Below, in pieces: positions 17,509 to 25,804 of a DNA stretch of 64,000 nucleotides (position 1 is its first letter; the number at the start of each line of letters is the position of its first letter). Origin of the DNA: Phenylobacterium haematophilum (GTDB taxonomy: Bacteria > Pseudomonadota > Alphaproteobacteria > Caulobacterales > Caulobacteraceae); the NCBI RefSeq assembly GCF_014196295.1, contig NZ_JACIDK010000003.1:124001-188000 (forward strand), read 5' to 3'. The position numbers and the translations under genes were made by a program. The notes beneath the pieces were generated by a model. It was not told the origin of the DNA, did not search any database, and saw nothing but the letters and a program-made list of their open reading frames with translations.

Positions 17509-18416
17509 TTCTCGCGGACCGCCTGCTTCAGCGGCAGCTCATCGGTCTCGGCGACCAGTTGGTGCAGCGGCACCATCTGGGTGCCCCAGCCGGTGGCGAA
17601 GATGATCTTGTCCTGCAGGTTGCGCGCTCCGTAATAGATCAGCGCCTCATAGCCGGCGCCGGGCGCCAGCAGGTGCTTCACCCGCTTACAGGCGAAGTCG
17701 ATGTAGACGTTCTTATGGCGCGAGGCGATCGCGCAGGCCTCGTCCACCCACGGCCAGCCGGTCAGCCCGGCGACGATCTTCAGCTCCGGGAACCGCACCG
17801 CCACCTCGTCCAGGTATTTCGGGTGCGCATAGTCGTACGGGCGGTCCGACAGCAGGTGCAGGCCGACCGTGATCCGAACCGGGATGTCCAACTCGACGCA
17901 CTTGGCCAGGAAGGGCCAGTAGGCCGGATCGTTGATGTAGCGCTCCTCACGGTAGGACGAGATCTCGAAGCCCTTGCAGCCCCACTCGCGCACGCCGCGC
18001 TCAAGCGCCGCAACGCCCTCCTCGCCCTCGTCGCCCCAGATGCGGAACCAGGGGATCAGGCGGTCGGGATACTCGGCCGCGAACTTGGCGACGTCCTCGT
18101 TGCTGGCCCGACGTCCGGCGTTGCCGATGCAGGCGTAGCGGACCTGGGCGGTGTCGAGCATGCCGATCACCTGCTCGTGGCTCATCGCCCGGGTCATATC
18201 GACCTCGCAGAGCTTCAGCGCCAGGCTGGTCAGCCCGTCGCGTTCCTTGGCTGCGTTGAACTCCTCGAGGCTCATGCCGATCTGGGCGGCCCAGCCGGGC
18301 GCCATGTGCTGGGCGTAGCCTTCCTTGTCGAACCCGCGGCCCGACTTGATGAGCCGGACTGTGTCCTCGACCGCTTCCTTGGTCGGGGTGTCGCATTCGA
18401 AATCGATGATCATCAT
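17463..18416 (-). CDS. Amidohydrolase-2-family protein lacking the usual metal ligands
   Basis: 317 residues with the TIM-barrel pattern of PF04909: IIDFECDTPTK at the start, GIEEGVAALERG-type helices, IPVRITVGLHLLSD, LKIVAGLTGWPWVDEA, and IIFATGWGT near the end, then NAARVLGL. In active members these places hold HxH, GHxG and a SD(W/Y)P aspartate. Here the first is FEC, the second GLTG and the last ATGWG, so the metal-binding His/His/Asp set is missing. It may be a metal-free lyase or isomerase, or a pseudoenzyme. It is co-transcribed with the downstream NTF2-like gene. Confidence 0.75.
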   Translation of the reverse strand: MMIIDFECDTPTKEAVEDTVRLIKSGRGFDKEGYAQHMAPGWAAQIGMSLEEFNAAKERDGLTSLALKLCEVDMTRAMSHEQVIGMLDTAQVRYACIGNAGRRASNEDVAKFAAEYPDRLIPWFRIWGDEGEEGVAALERGVREWGCKGFEISSYREERYINDPAYWPFLAKCVELDIPVRITVGLHLLSDRPYDYAHPKYLDEVAVRFPELKIVAGLTGWPWVDEACAIASRHKNVYIDFACKRVKHLLAPGAGYEALIYYGARNLQDKIIFATGWGTQMVPLHQLVAETDELPLKQAVREKWMGGNAARVLGLDR

Positions 18417-18533
18417 GGGCGTTTCGTTCCTAATGAATCGGTGGGCTCAGCGCCCTTATGCGGCGCACCCTAGCCCGCTATGCGCGGCAGGGAAGCGCTG
18501 GCGTCATGCAAGACGCAGGCTCATGTTGCGCAC

Positions 18534-19184
18534 ATGCGCCTCTACCTCTCCTCCTACCGCTTCGGCTCGGCGGTCGAGCGTCTCACAGCCCTGGTCCCGC
18601 CCGGGGCGCGGGTGGCGATGGTGTCCAACGCCCTCGACTTGGTCCCGGAGGAGTCGCGCAGGTCCTATGCCCGCAACGTCCACGACCCGCTGGCCGACCT
18701 GGCGGACATGGGCTTCGCGCCTTTCGACCTTGATCTGCGCCGCTGGTTCGGCGAGGCGGCCGGGCTGGAGCGCGACCTTGCCGATGTCGGCCTCGTCTGG
18801 GCGGTGGGCGGCAACGCCTTCCTGCTGCGCCGGGCCATGGCCCAGAGCGGACTCGACGCCATCCTGCAGCGTCGACTGGCTGAGGACAGCCTCGCCTACG
18901 GCGGCTGGAGCGCGGGCGCCTGCGTGGCCGGTCCGAGCCTGCGGGGGATCGACCTCATGGACGCGCCGGACGAGGTCGCCGACGGCTACGCCCCGGCCCC
19001 GATCTATGACGGCCTCGGCCTGGTCGATTTCGTCATCGTCCCGCACTTCGCTTCCGAGCATCCGGAGGCCGACGCGGCCTCGGTCAGCGCCGCCTGGCTG
19101 GCGCGCCAAGGCCTGGCTCATCGCACACTGCGCGACGGCGAGGCCATCGTGCGGGTGGGGGACGAGGTCGAGGTGTGCGCGTAG
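18534..19184 (+). CDS. Peptidase E (S51 family) dipeptidase
   Basis: 216 residues from the ATG at 18534, which begins MRLYLSSYRFGS as expected for the family. The nucleophile Ser 126 lies in YGGWSAGACVAG, with WAVGGNAFLLRRAM (89-102) upstream and VIVPHFASEHPE (168-179) supplying candidate His 172 or 177. S51 enzymes cleave Asp-X dipeptides or cyanophycin-type peptides in the cytoplasm. An upstream in-frame ATG at 18480 adds a non-conserved leader. It is divergent from the amidohydrolase-like gene. Confidence 0.87.
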   Translation: MRLYLSSYRFGSAVERLTALVPPGARVAMVSNALDLVPEESRRSYARNVHDPLADLADMGFAPFDLDLRRWFGEAAGLERDLADVGLVWAVGGNAFLLRRAMAQSGLDAILQRRLAEDSLAYGGWSAGACVAGPSLRGIDLMDAPDEVADGYAPAPIYDGLGLVDFVIVPHFASEHPEADAASVSAAWLARQGLAHRTLRDGEAIVRVGDEVEVCA

Positions 19185-19304
19185 CGCGTACGCGGGCCGC
19201 CCGCTTCCCGCTTTACGATCCGTGTGCCGATAGGGGTTCGCCCTGGTGGTGACGAGCCTGCCGTCCCAAAGCTAGACTGTCGCAAAACGGCGGGAGTGAG
19301 GCGA

Positions 19305-19967
19305 ATGGAGCGGACCAATCCGCTCGCCTGGCTGGTGCTGGCCGCATCGGTGATCGCAGGCGTCAGCTACATCGCCTCTTGGAACCTGGCCGGCTTTCCC
19401 GAATGGGCCGCGACCGCCTGGAAAGGCGCCGGCGTGGCGCTGCTGGCGGTCCATGCCGGCTTGCGCGCGCGCGGCCTCGACGGCTGGCTGATCTGCGCGG
19501 TAATGGCCTTCGGCGCGCTCGGCGACATCCTGCTCGAGACCCATGGCCTCAATGTCGGAGCCGTCGCCTTCCTGGTCGGCCATCTCGTCGCGATCGGCCT
19601 CTATCTGCGCAACCGCCGTTGGGGCCTGACCCTGGCCGACAAGCTGCTGATCGCGGTGCTGGTGCCAGGCACGGCGATCGCCGCCTATTTTCTGCCGACC
19701 GACCGGGCGCTCGGCGGCGGCGCGGCGCTCTACTCGCTCGGCCTGGCGATCATGGCCGCCTGCGCCTGGACCAGCCGCTTCCCTCGTATGCTGGTCGGGC
19801 TGGGCGCGCTGATGTTCGTGGTCTCGGACCTATTGATCTTCGGGCGGGCGGGACCGCTGGCCGGCGCGGCCTGGGTCGGGCTGGCGATCTGGGGCCTCTA
19901 CTACTTCGGCCAGTTCCTGATCTGCGTGGGCGTGGTCGGCGGATTGACCCGCGGGCGGCGGCTCTGA
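19305..19967 (+). CDS. Lysoplasmalogenase-like YhhN-family membrane protein
   Basis: 220 residues with about eight hydrophobic helices. The two conserved acidic motifs of the YhhN/TMEM86 family are present: ALGDILLETHG (Asp 74) and FVVSDLLIFGR (Asp 175), the presumed catalytic aspartates for vinyl-ether bond hydrolysis of lysoplasmalogens. The ATG at 19305 follows a good GGGAGTGAGG site. Bacterial substrates are not settled, so the enzymatic name is family-based. Confidence 0.85.
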   Translation: MERTNPLAWLVLAASVIAGVSYIASWNLAGFPEWAATAWKGAGVALLAVHAGLRARGLDGWLICAVMAFGALGDILLETHGLNVGAVAFLVGHLVAIGLYLRNRRWGLTLADKLLIAVLVPGTAIAAYFLPTDRALGGGAALYSLGLAIMAACAWTSRFPRMLVGLGALMFVVSDLLIFGRAGPLAGAAWVGLAIWGLYYFGQFLICVGVVGGLTRGRRL

Positions 19968-20028
19968 CGGTCAAGCTGCGACCTTTCGGCGCCCTGCGGC
20001 CGCCCACAATCCGCCCCTTTCGCCCCCA

Positions 20029-20913
20029 ATGCAGGGCGCTCGCCGCGGTTGGGCCGCACGGACGAGGCTGTCGCCAGGGGAGGGCGAGACGATCACCGAC
20101 GACCTACCCCCGATCGCCCGGGCCGAGCTCGCCCTGCGCGGCTGGCTGATGCGCCGCCGCCGGCCGGTGGTGCTGGCGCTTAGCGTCGTCCTTCACGGCC
20201 TGATCGTGCTGCCGATGATCCTGGCGCCGTCCGAGCCCATCGAGCCGGAGCCGCCGCCGATGGTCGTGCAGCTGGTCGAGATCCCCAAGCCGATCCCCAT
20301 TCTCTCGCCGCCGGCTCCCGATCCGGAGCCCTCGCCGGCCCCGGCAGCCGCGCCGGTCGAAACCCCCAAGCCGACTCCCGCCAAGCCGCCGCCCAAGCGC
20401 CGGCCGACCCCGCGGCCGCCGCCGCCGGAGGTCGAGACCGTCCCCGCCAGCCGGGTCGAGGTCGCCAGCGTCGGCTCCGGGGTCGAACTCACCGACGCCC
20501 AGATCGCCGGCGCGGCCCGCGCCGGGTCGGGCTCGGGCTCAGGCGACGGAGCCGGCGGCGGCGAATGCGACATGCTGCGCTGGCTGCAGGCCAAGCTGCG
20601 CCAGGACCGCCGCGTGCAGGCGGCGATGGCCGGCGCGCATCGCGGCCGGCCGGTGATGGTCTGGAACGGCGACTGGGTGGTCCATCCCGGCCAGGAAGGC
20701 GGCGGGCTGGCCGCCGTGCGCGAGATCATGACCTGGGAGATCGCCTATGCGCCCGAGGCCTGCCGCGCCGAACGGGTCCGCGGCCTGGTGCTGATCTCGC
20801 TGCGCGACGGGGCCGGCGGCGCCCACATCGCGCTCGGCGACGGCGACTGGACCTGGAGCGATCTGATCCACGCGCGTTCGGCCGTCACCCACGGCAAGAC
20901 TCTGCGCCGTTAG
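20029..20913 (+). CDS. TonB-like proline-rich periplasmic protein
   Basis: 294 residues. After a short cytoplasmic part and RRRR comes a single N-terminal membrane helix (VVLALSVVLHGLIVLPMIL, about 47-65). A long Pro/Glu/Lys-rich linker (about 70-145) follows, then a Gly/Ser hinge and a C-terminal globular region (about 175-294). The architecture is that of TonB-type energy transducers spanning the periplasm, but the C-terminal part lacks the TonB YPxxA signature and is not recognised. The start is uncertain: ATGs at 20029 and 20149 are both possible. The stop interlocks with the convergent glycosyltransferase gene at TTAG. Confidence 0.65.
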   Translation: MQGARRGWAARTRLSPGEGETITDDLPPIARAELALRGWLMRRRRPVVLALSVVLHGLIVLPMILAPSEPIEPEPPPMVVQLVEIPKPIPILSPPAPDPEPSPAPAAAPVETPKPTPAKPPPKRRPTPRPPPPEVETVPASRVEVASVGSGVELTDAQIAGAARAGSGSGSGDGAGGGECDMLRWLQAKLRQDRRVQAAMAGAHRGRPVMVWNGDWVVHPGQEGGGLAAVREIMTWEIAYAPEACRAERVRGLVLISLRDGAGGAHIALGDGDWTWSDLIHARSAVTHGKTLRR

Positions 20914-21668
20914 AACTCGACGCCCTGAGCCATGAAGGCGCTGAAGACGTCGTTGTCTTTCCGCACCGAGTAGCGGGTCGTCGGCCGCGGGACGTGGCCG
21001 TGCGGGCTGAGGCGGATGGCCTCGAAGAACGCCCGGTCCGACTGCATGCCCGGCCCCTGCGACCAGCGCCCCAGCGTGCGCAGGGCGATCAGCTTGTCGA
21101 TCATCAGACAGTTCGGGTCGACGAATCCGCCGCGCGCGGCGAAGCGGCCGCGGTCAGGCCCCACCGAATCCCAGCGGTCGACCCCCAGCTCGCGGCCGGT
21201 GTCTTCCTCGATCAGCATGCGCAGGCCGTAGGCCCAGGCCTTGCCCTCGATCGCTCCGCGCAGGGCGGAGAGGTGGTCGCGGGTCCAGCTGTTGTCGTCG
21301 TCCAGATAGGCCACGTGCCGGGCGTTGGCCATGAATGTCAGGATGGTGCGCAGCGCCCCGCCGTCGGTCGCCCTATGGACGCCGCCGTGCCGGATCGAAG
21401 TTGAATAGGGCAGCGTCAGCATCAGCACGTCGACGTTCGCAGGGCGCTGCGCCAGCAGCTCCAGCAGCGCCGCCGGCGCGGGCGTGGGCGCATCGACGCC
21501 GACCAGCACCTGAATGCGTCCCTTCAGATCCTGGGCGAACACCGAGGCCAGCGCCCTCAGCAGCGACGGGCGCAGCACGCTCGGGGTGACGACGGCGACG
21601 TCGTAGGGGATTTGCGGGTCGCCGGCGCCGCCGAACCAACTCCCGAGCGATCCTGATTGCATCGACAT
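20910..21668 (-). CDS. Glycosyltransferase family 2-like protein
   Basis: 252 residues from an ATG at 21668. The GT-A fold is shown by PYDVAVVTPSVLRPSLLRALASVFAQ, by RIQVLVGVDAPTP, and by AYLDDDNSWTRDHL, where DDD is the nucleotide-sugar/metal DXD-type site. The C-terminus is FVDPNCLMIDKLIAL followed by RAFFEAIRLSPHG. The acceptor and donor sugars cannot be predicted. No membrane helix or polysaccharide cluster is nearby. A second ATG two codons later (21662) is an equally good start. Confidence 0.8.
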   Translation of the reverse strand: MSMQSGSLGSWFGGAGDPQIPYDVAVVTPSVLRPSLLRALASVFAQDLKGRIQVLVGVDAPTPAPAALLELLAQRPANVDVLMLTLPYSTSIRHGGVHRATDGGALRTILTFMANARHVAYLDDDNSWTRDHLSALRGAIEGKAWAYGLRMLIEEDTGRELGVDRWDSVGPDRGRFAARGGFVDPNCLMIDKLIALRTLGRWSQGPGMQSDRAFFEAIRLSPHGHVPRPTTRYSVRKDNDVFSAFMAQGVEF

Positions 21669-21732
21669 CCTATGACGCCTGACCCGCGCGGCGGTCGGCG
21701 GCGCTTGCACCGACCGGGCGTGGGCGTGGGCG

Positions 21733-22602
21733 CTATTCGGCGAGGAACGCTTCGGTCTCGCGCATGAATTCGTCCAGCTTGTCGTGGTGCACCCAGTGGC
21801 CGGCGCCCTCGAAATTCACCAGCCGGGCGTTGGCGAAGTTCTCGATCCGGCCGTCCTCGACCGGGTCGGAGGCCCACGACTCCATGCCGCGCATCAGCAG
21901 CACCGGACAGGTGATGTTGCGCCACAGCTGGTGCTGGTCGGCGTGCGAGAGGCCTCCGACGCCGCCCCAGCGGGCGTGGTTGTCGAACTTCCAGGAAAAG
22001 GTGCCGTCCTCGTTCTGGTGCGCGCCATAGACGGTCAGGTGGCGGGCCTGCTCGGGCGACAGGTGCGGGTTCTCCTCGGCCATCCGCGCGGTGGCGTCGT
22101 CCAGGCTGGCGTAGCGGCGCGGCGCGCGGCCGGAGTTCTCGCGGCGGTCGGCGATCCAGCCGCGCAGCCGCGCATCGACGCTCTTCTTGGACTGCTCGGC
22201 CATCACCTTGGGCGAGGGGCCGAGGCCTTCGATGGCGACGATCTTCTTCACCTGGTCGGGGAACGTCCCGCAGTAGTTCAGCGAGATCCCCGCGCCCATC
22301 GAGTGCGAGATGATCGTCACCGGCGCCATCGCCTTCTGATGCACCAGCTGGGCGATGTCGTAGAGATAGGCGCTCATGTCGTAGCCGCCGCCGACCGCCC
22401 AGGCGCTGTCGCCGTGCCCGCGCAGGTCCGGGGCGATGATGTGATAGCGGTCGCGCAGCCGCTCGGCGACCCAGTCCCAGTTGCGGCAATGGTCGCGTCC
22501 GCCATGCACCAGCAGCAGCGGCGGCGCCCCTTCGTTGCCCCAGTCCACATAGTGCAGGCGCAGGCGCTGCGAGAAGTAGAAGTGCGACGTTGGCCCGTGC
22601 AT
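21733..22602 (-). CDS. Alpha/beta-hydrolase fold protein
   Basis: 289 residues with the standard fold: LLLVHGGRDHCRNWD holds the oxyanion HG motif, IIAPDLRGHGDSAW follows, and the nucleophile elbow is IISHSMGAGISLNY. The first Gly of GxSxG is replaced by Ser, which is tolerated in this fold. The acid is expected in RGMESWASDP and the catalytic His in FEGAGHWVHHDKLDEFM. Ester or epoxide hydrolysis is likely; the substrate is unknown. No neighbouring gene overlaps it. Confidence 0.88.
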   Translation of the reverse strand: MHGPTSHFYFSQRLRLHYVDWGNEGAPPLLLVHGGRDHCRNWDWVAERLRDRYHIIAPDLRGHGDSAWAVGGGYDMSAYLYDIAQLVHQKAMAPVTIISHSMGAGISLNYCGTFPDQVKKIVAIEGLGPSPKVMAEQSKKSVDARLRGWIADRRENSGRAPRRYASLDDATARMAEENPHLSPEQARHLTVYGAHQNEDGTFSWKFDNHARWGGVGGLSHADQHQLWRNITCPVLLMRGMESWASDPVEDGRIENFANARLVNFEGAGHWVHHDKLDEFMRETEAFLAE

Positions 22603-22800
22603 GCGAACTCTCCGTTGTCGGAACGCAGGCCCTTAGCATCCCCTGCGCGGCAGGCTCCACTGTCTCGCGCAGCCGCGGATCGACGAAAGCCGCCGCCGGT
22701 ACGACGAAATCGGCGGGAAACGCCAATCCTTACATCGGCTTAATTGGACTAACAGCGCTCGGGCGGCGCAAATGCCGGCGCTGTTTCAGGAGCCCCAGCC

Positions 22801-24621
22801 ATGAAGTCCCTGCTCGCCGCCGCCGCCGCTGTCGCCCTGCTGGCGCCGGCCGCCGCTCACGCCGATCCCGCCGCCGACGCCCTGGCCCGCTATGTCGCCT
22901 GGCGCGGCGGCGCGCCGTTCGCGAAGGCGCAAGGGCTGGCCGTGCGCGGAACCATGGACAACGGCCGCTATCAGGGGACGGTCGAGCGCCGCATCGAGCC
23001 GGGGCGCCTGGCCGAGCACATCGCCGTCGGCTCGGCCGACATGCGCCGCGCCCTGATCGGCGAGGACGGCTGGACCGTCACCTTGAGCGGCCAGGTCGAG
23101 GACGCCGGCGAGCCCGCCGCCAAGGAGGCCGCCCGCCGCCGGCTGGCCGCCTTCGACGACGCCTTCGACGGCCGCCATGGGCAGGTGACCCTCGCCCCCG
23201 ACGAGACCTTCGACGGCAAGCCGGTCCAGGTGCTGCGCGTGGCCTTCACCGGCGGCGGCGCCTACGAGCTGCTGCTCGACCCGGCCAGCGGCGCCCTGCT
23301 CGCCGACCGCATGACCGACGAGGGCGTGGCCACCACGACCCGCTACGCCGACTGGCGCATGGTCGAGGGCGTGCGCATGGCGTTCCGCCAGGTCCAGCAG
23401 ACGCAGGGCGAGCCGCTGACCCTGACCACCGCCCTGACCTCGGTCGATATCGACCCGGCCCCCGACGCGGCGGCCTTCGCCCGGCCGGAGCCGCGGCGGA
23501 TCTACAGCTTCCCGCAGGGCCGCGCGGCGACCGCGCCGCTCGCCTTCGAGCTCTTCCTCGGCAACCGCATCGTCATCCCGGCCGCGGTCAACGGCGTCGC
23601 CACCCCGGTCATGCTCGACAGCGGGGCCGAGGTCACCGTCCTCGACAAGGCCTATGCCGAGAAGCTCGGCATCAAGCCCGACGGCCTGGTCGCCGCCCTC
23701 GGCACCGGCGGGCGCGACGTCGCCGAGCTGGCCAGCGGCGTCACCCTGACGCTGGGCGAGGTGGAGCTGAAGGACGTCACCGTCGCGCTCATGGACCTCT
23801 CGCCGATCGCCGCCGGCATCGGCCGCCCGCTGCCGGCCATCCTCGGCAAGGAGGTGCTCAACGTCCTGACCGTCCAGCTCGACTTCGCCGGCAAGACCAT
23901 CACCTTCCACGACCCCGCGCGCTATCAGGCCCCGGCCGGCGCCGTCGCCGTCCCGGTCAGCAATGTCGGCGGCCTGCACGCGATCCCGGTCTCGATCGAG
24001 GGTGCGGACCCGGTGCTCATGCACTTCGACCTCGGCAACGGCTCGCCGATGCTGGTCTATCCCAACTACTGGAAGCCCCAGGCGATGCTGGCCCGCCGCC
24101 CGGCGTCCAAGACCCTCTCCGGCGGGGTCGGGGCCGGCGGGCCGCGCGCCCGCACCATCGCCACGGTCAAGACCATCGCCATCGGCGGCGTCGAGGTGCG
24201 CGACATCCCCGCCGTGTTCGGCGACGAGGACAACAGCGTCTTCAACATCGGCCACACCTCCGGCAACGTCGGCATGCCGGTGCTCAGCCGCTTCGGCCTG
24301 ACCACCGACTATGCGCGTAACCGCCTGCTGCTGACCCCGCGCCCCGACGCCCTGGCCGCCCCGTTCGTCAAGGACCGCGCCGGCGCCTTGGTCCGCCCGG
24401 CCGAAGGCGGCCTCGCCATCGCCCTGGTCGCCCCCGGCTCGCCGGCCGAGGCCGCGGGCCTGAAGGCCGGCCAGCTGATCACCGCCCTCGACGGCCGCCC
24501 GGCCTCAGAGCTCGGCGTCGCCGGCTATACCGCCCTGCGCACCGCCAAGGCGGGCGGCGTCCTGACCCTGACCCTGCAGGACGGCGCCCAGGTCCCGCTG
24601 ACCTTGAAGGACTACTACTGA
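22801..24621 (+). CDS. Exported retropepsin-like aspartyl protease with PDZ domain
   Basis: 606 residues. A signal peptide (about 1-21, ending AAAHA) precedes a lipoprotein-carrier-like N-terminal domain (about 25-235). A first retropepsin lobe holds the active-site motif MLDSGAEVTVLD (Asp 273). A second lobe has MHFDLGNGSPM (Asp 410), where DTG has become DLG and may be inactive. A C-terminal PDZ domain spans about 530-600 (LVAPGSPAEAAGLKAGQLI). Such proteins act in the periplasm on unknown peptides. No SD sequence is obvious, but GGAG lies about ten bases upstream. Confidence 0.82.
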   Translation: MKSLLAAAAAVALLAPAAAHADPAADALARYVAWRGGAPFAKAQGLAVRGTMDNGRYQGTVERRIEPGRLAEHIAVGSADMRRALIGEDGWTVTLSGQVEDAGEPAAKEAARRRLAAFDDAFDGRHGQVTLAPDETFDGKPVQVLRVAFTGGGAYELLLDPASGALLADRMTDEGVATTTRYADWRMVEGVRMAFRQVQQTQGEPLTLTTALTSVDIDPAPDAAAFARPEPRRIYSFPQGRAATAPLAFELFLGNRIVIPAAVNGVATPVMLDSGAEVTVLDKAYAEKLGIKPDGLVAALGTGGRDVAELASGVTLTLGEVELKDVTVALMDLSPIAAGIGRPLPAILGKEVLNVLTVQLDFAGKTITFHDPARYQAPAGAVAVPVSNVGGLHAIPVSIEGADPVLMHFDLGNGSPMLVYPNYWKPQAMLARRPASKTLSGGVGAGGPRARTIATVKTIAIGGVEVRDIPAVFGDEDNSVFNIGHTSGNVGMPVLSRFGLTTDYARNRLLLTPRPDALAAPFVKDRAGALVRPAEGGLAIALVAPGSPAEAAGLKAGQLITALDGRPASELGVAGYTALRTAKAGGVLTLTLQDGAQVPLTLKDYY

Positions 24622-24641
24622 GGCTCGCCCACGCCTTCGTG

Positions 24642-24677
24642 TGTCATCCCGGTTTCGGCGCCGCCGAAGACCGGGAC
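24642..24677. repeat. Palindromic repeat, copy 1 (TGTCATCCCGGT family)
   Basis: It begins TGTCATCCCGGTTTCGG and closes with CCGAAGACCGGGACC, forming a long stem. A similar sequence in opposite orientation occurs at 48907-48940, and a close relative lies at 58935-58970. The repeat lies between convergent genes, where it may also work as a terminator. Confidence 0.7.
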
Positions 24678-24725
24678 CGACCGGATGGGGCAGGACGCAG
24701 CTCGGCCCCGCCCGCCCGAGAAGCC

Positions 24726-25505
24726 TCAGTCCTCGTCCAGCAGCCCGTGCAGCCAAGGCCCGCGCGCCACCCGCCCGCCGTGGTCGCCGAACAGCGGACC
24801 GGCCTCGTCCTCGTCCCTCAGCGCCACCGGCGCCGTCCGCCCGCCTGGCCGATAGTGCTTGGGCGTCAGCCGTCCCAGCCGCTCCTGAAGCTGCGCCACC
24901 TGGGCCATGGCCGCGCCGACCTGCGTCCAGTGGCACGAGCCGGCCACATGCTCGATCTTCAGCTCCAGCCACATGCGCTGCTCCTCGCGCGCGGCCAGGT
25001 ACATGGCCTCGAACACCGGGAACCGCTTCAGCCAGGTATAGACCGCCTTCAGCGACGGCATGTCCGGGCGCGCGCAGATGGCGCTCAGCGCCTGGCCGGC
25101 GGCCAGCCGCACGCACACCGCCAGCGCCGCCTCCATCGTAAAGGTGCTCTTGCGCCCGGACCCCGCCGGCCGCCGCCGGCGCAGGCCGCGCGCCACATCC
25201 TGATCGCGCCGCGCCGCCGTCGCCCGCGCCAGCGAGGCGGCCTCCATCTGCCGCTTCCAGGCCAGCTTGTCGCGGCAGGCGTCGTACATCGCCGCGAACT
25301 CCGGATGCATCTTCCGCCAGTGAAAGATGGTGGCGTAGGACGGCATGGCCGGATCGGCGGCGATCTCCCGGATCGTCAGCCCGTCGCACATCCGCTGGCA
25401 GATCTCCCAGCCGAGGTTCGGATGGTACTGGCTCGCCTTGGCGCCGCCCTTGTGGTCGATGACGGGCAGGGGCGGGGACGGAGGTCGGGCCATGGCGCGG
25501 AGCAT
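24726..25505 (-). CDS. Sf6-type phage terminase small-subunit-like protein with duplicated helical DNA-binding domain
   Basis: 259 residues from an ATG at 25505 (another ATG lies at 25493). Two tandem copies of a helix-turn-helix unit are visible, about 34-84 and 128-180. They share the pattern (I/V)Cx(R)(M/L)xxG, PxMPS, W(R/L)K and (E)(F)xAMYxA(C/A)R, for example DPAMPSYATIFHW and RPDMPSLKAVYTW. This is the fold of Sf6-like terminase small subunits, which bind pac DNA. No large terminase, portal or capsid gene is nearby, so it is either a phage remnant or a domesticated DNA-binding protein. The linker is Arg-rich. Confidence 0.72.
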   Translation of the reverse strand: MLRAMARPPSPPLPVIDHKGGAKASQYHPNLGWEICQRMCDGLTIREIAADPAMPSYATIFHWRKMHPEFAAMYDACRDKLAWKRQMEAASLARATAARRDQDVARGLRRRRPAGSGRKSTFTMEAALAVCVRLAAGQALSAICARPDMPSLKAVYTWLKRFPVFEAMYLAAREEQRMWLELKIEHVAGSCHWTQVGAAMAQVAQLQERLGRLTPKHYRPGGRTAPVALRDEDEAGPLFGDHGGRVARGPWLHGLLDED

Positions 25506-25804
25506 CGCGTGGCGGAGCGTCGGAAGCGGACGTGGGCGTGCGGGCGCTGCTTAGGGCTCCTAGCCGTCATCCCAAGCTCCGCTTCCGGGTGCCTCGGCGG
25601 GAGCGTGAGCTGATGACTCGGTTTGGCTCATCGGAGGCACTGGCGAGGTTCGCTGCGCGCGCTGGGCCGGCGTGTTCAGCGATGCCGCATGGCGGCCCAC
25701 GAAATGAGCGATCCAACCGCTCATTTCCGTGCCAAGAGGTACGGGACCCCTTCTAGGGTTGCCGCGCATGTTAACTTTGCTTCGGCACGACTCGGGAGAG
25801 TGCA
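25506..25804. other. Non-coding stretch upstream of the Mrr-type gene
   Basis: About 300 bp separating the divergent terminase-like and Mrr-like genes. No convincing gene was found. It becomes less GC-rich toward the right and contains one strong stem-loop (25701-25727). No T-run follows that stem. Confidence 0.5.
25701..25727. promoter_or_regulatory. Perfect 10-bp stem-loop upstream of the nuclease gene
   Basis: GAAATGAGCG (25701-25710) and CGCTCATTTC (25718-25727) are exact complements around a seven-base loop. The element lies 77 bp before the nuclease start. It may be an operator, an attenuator, or the end of an acquired segment. Confidence 0.5.
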
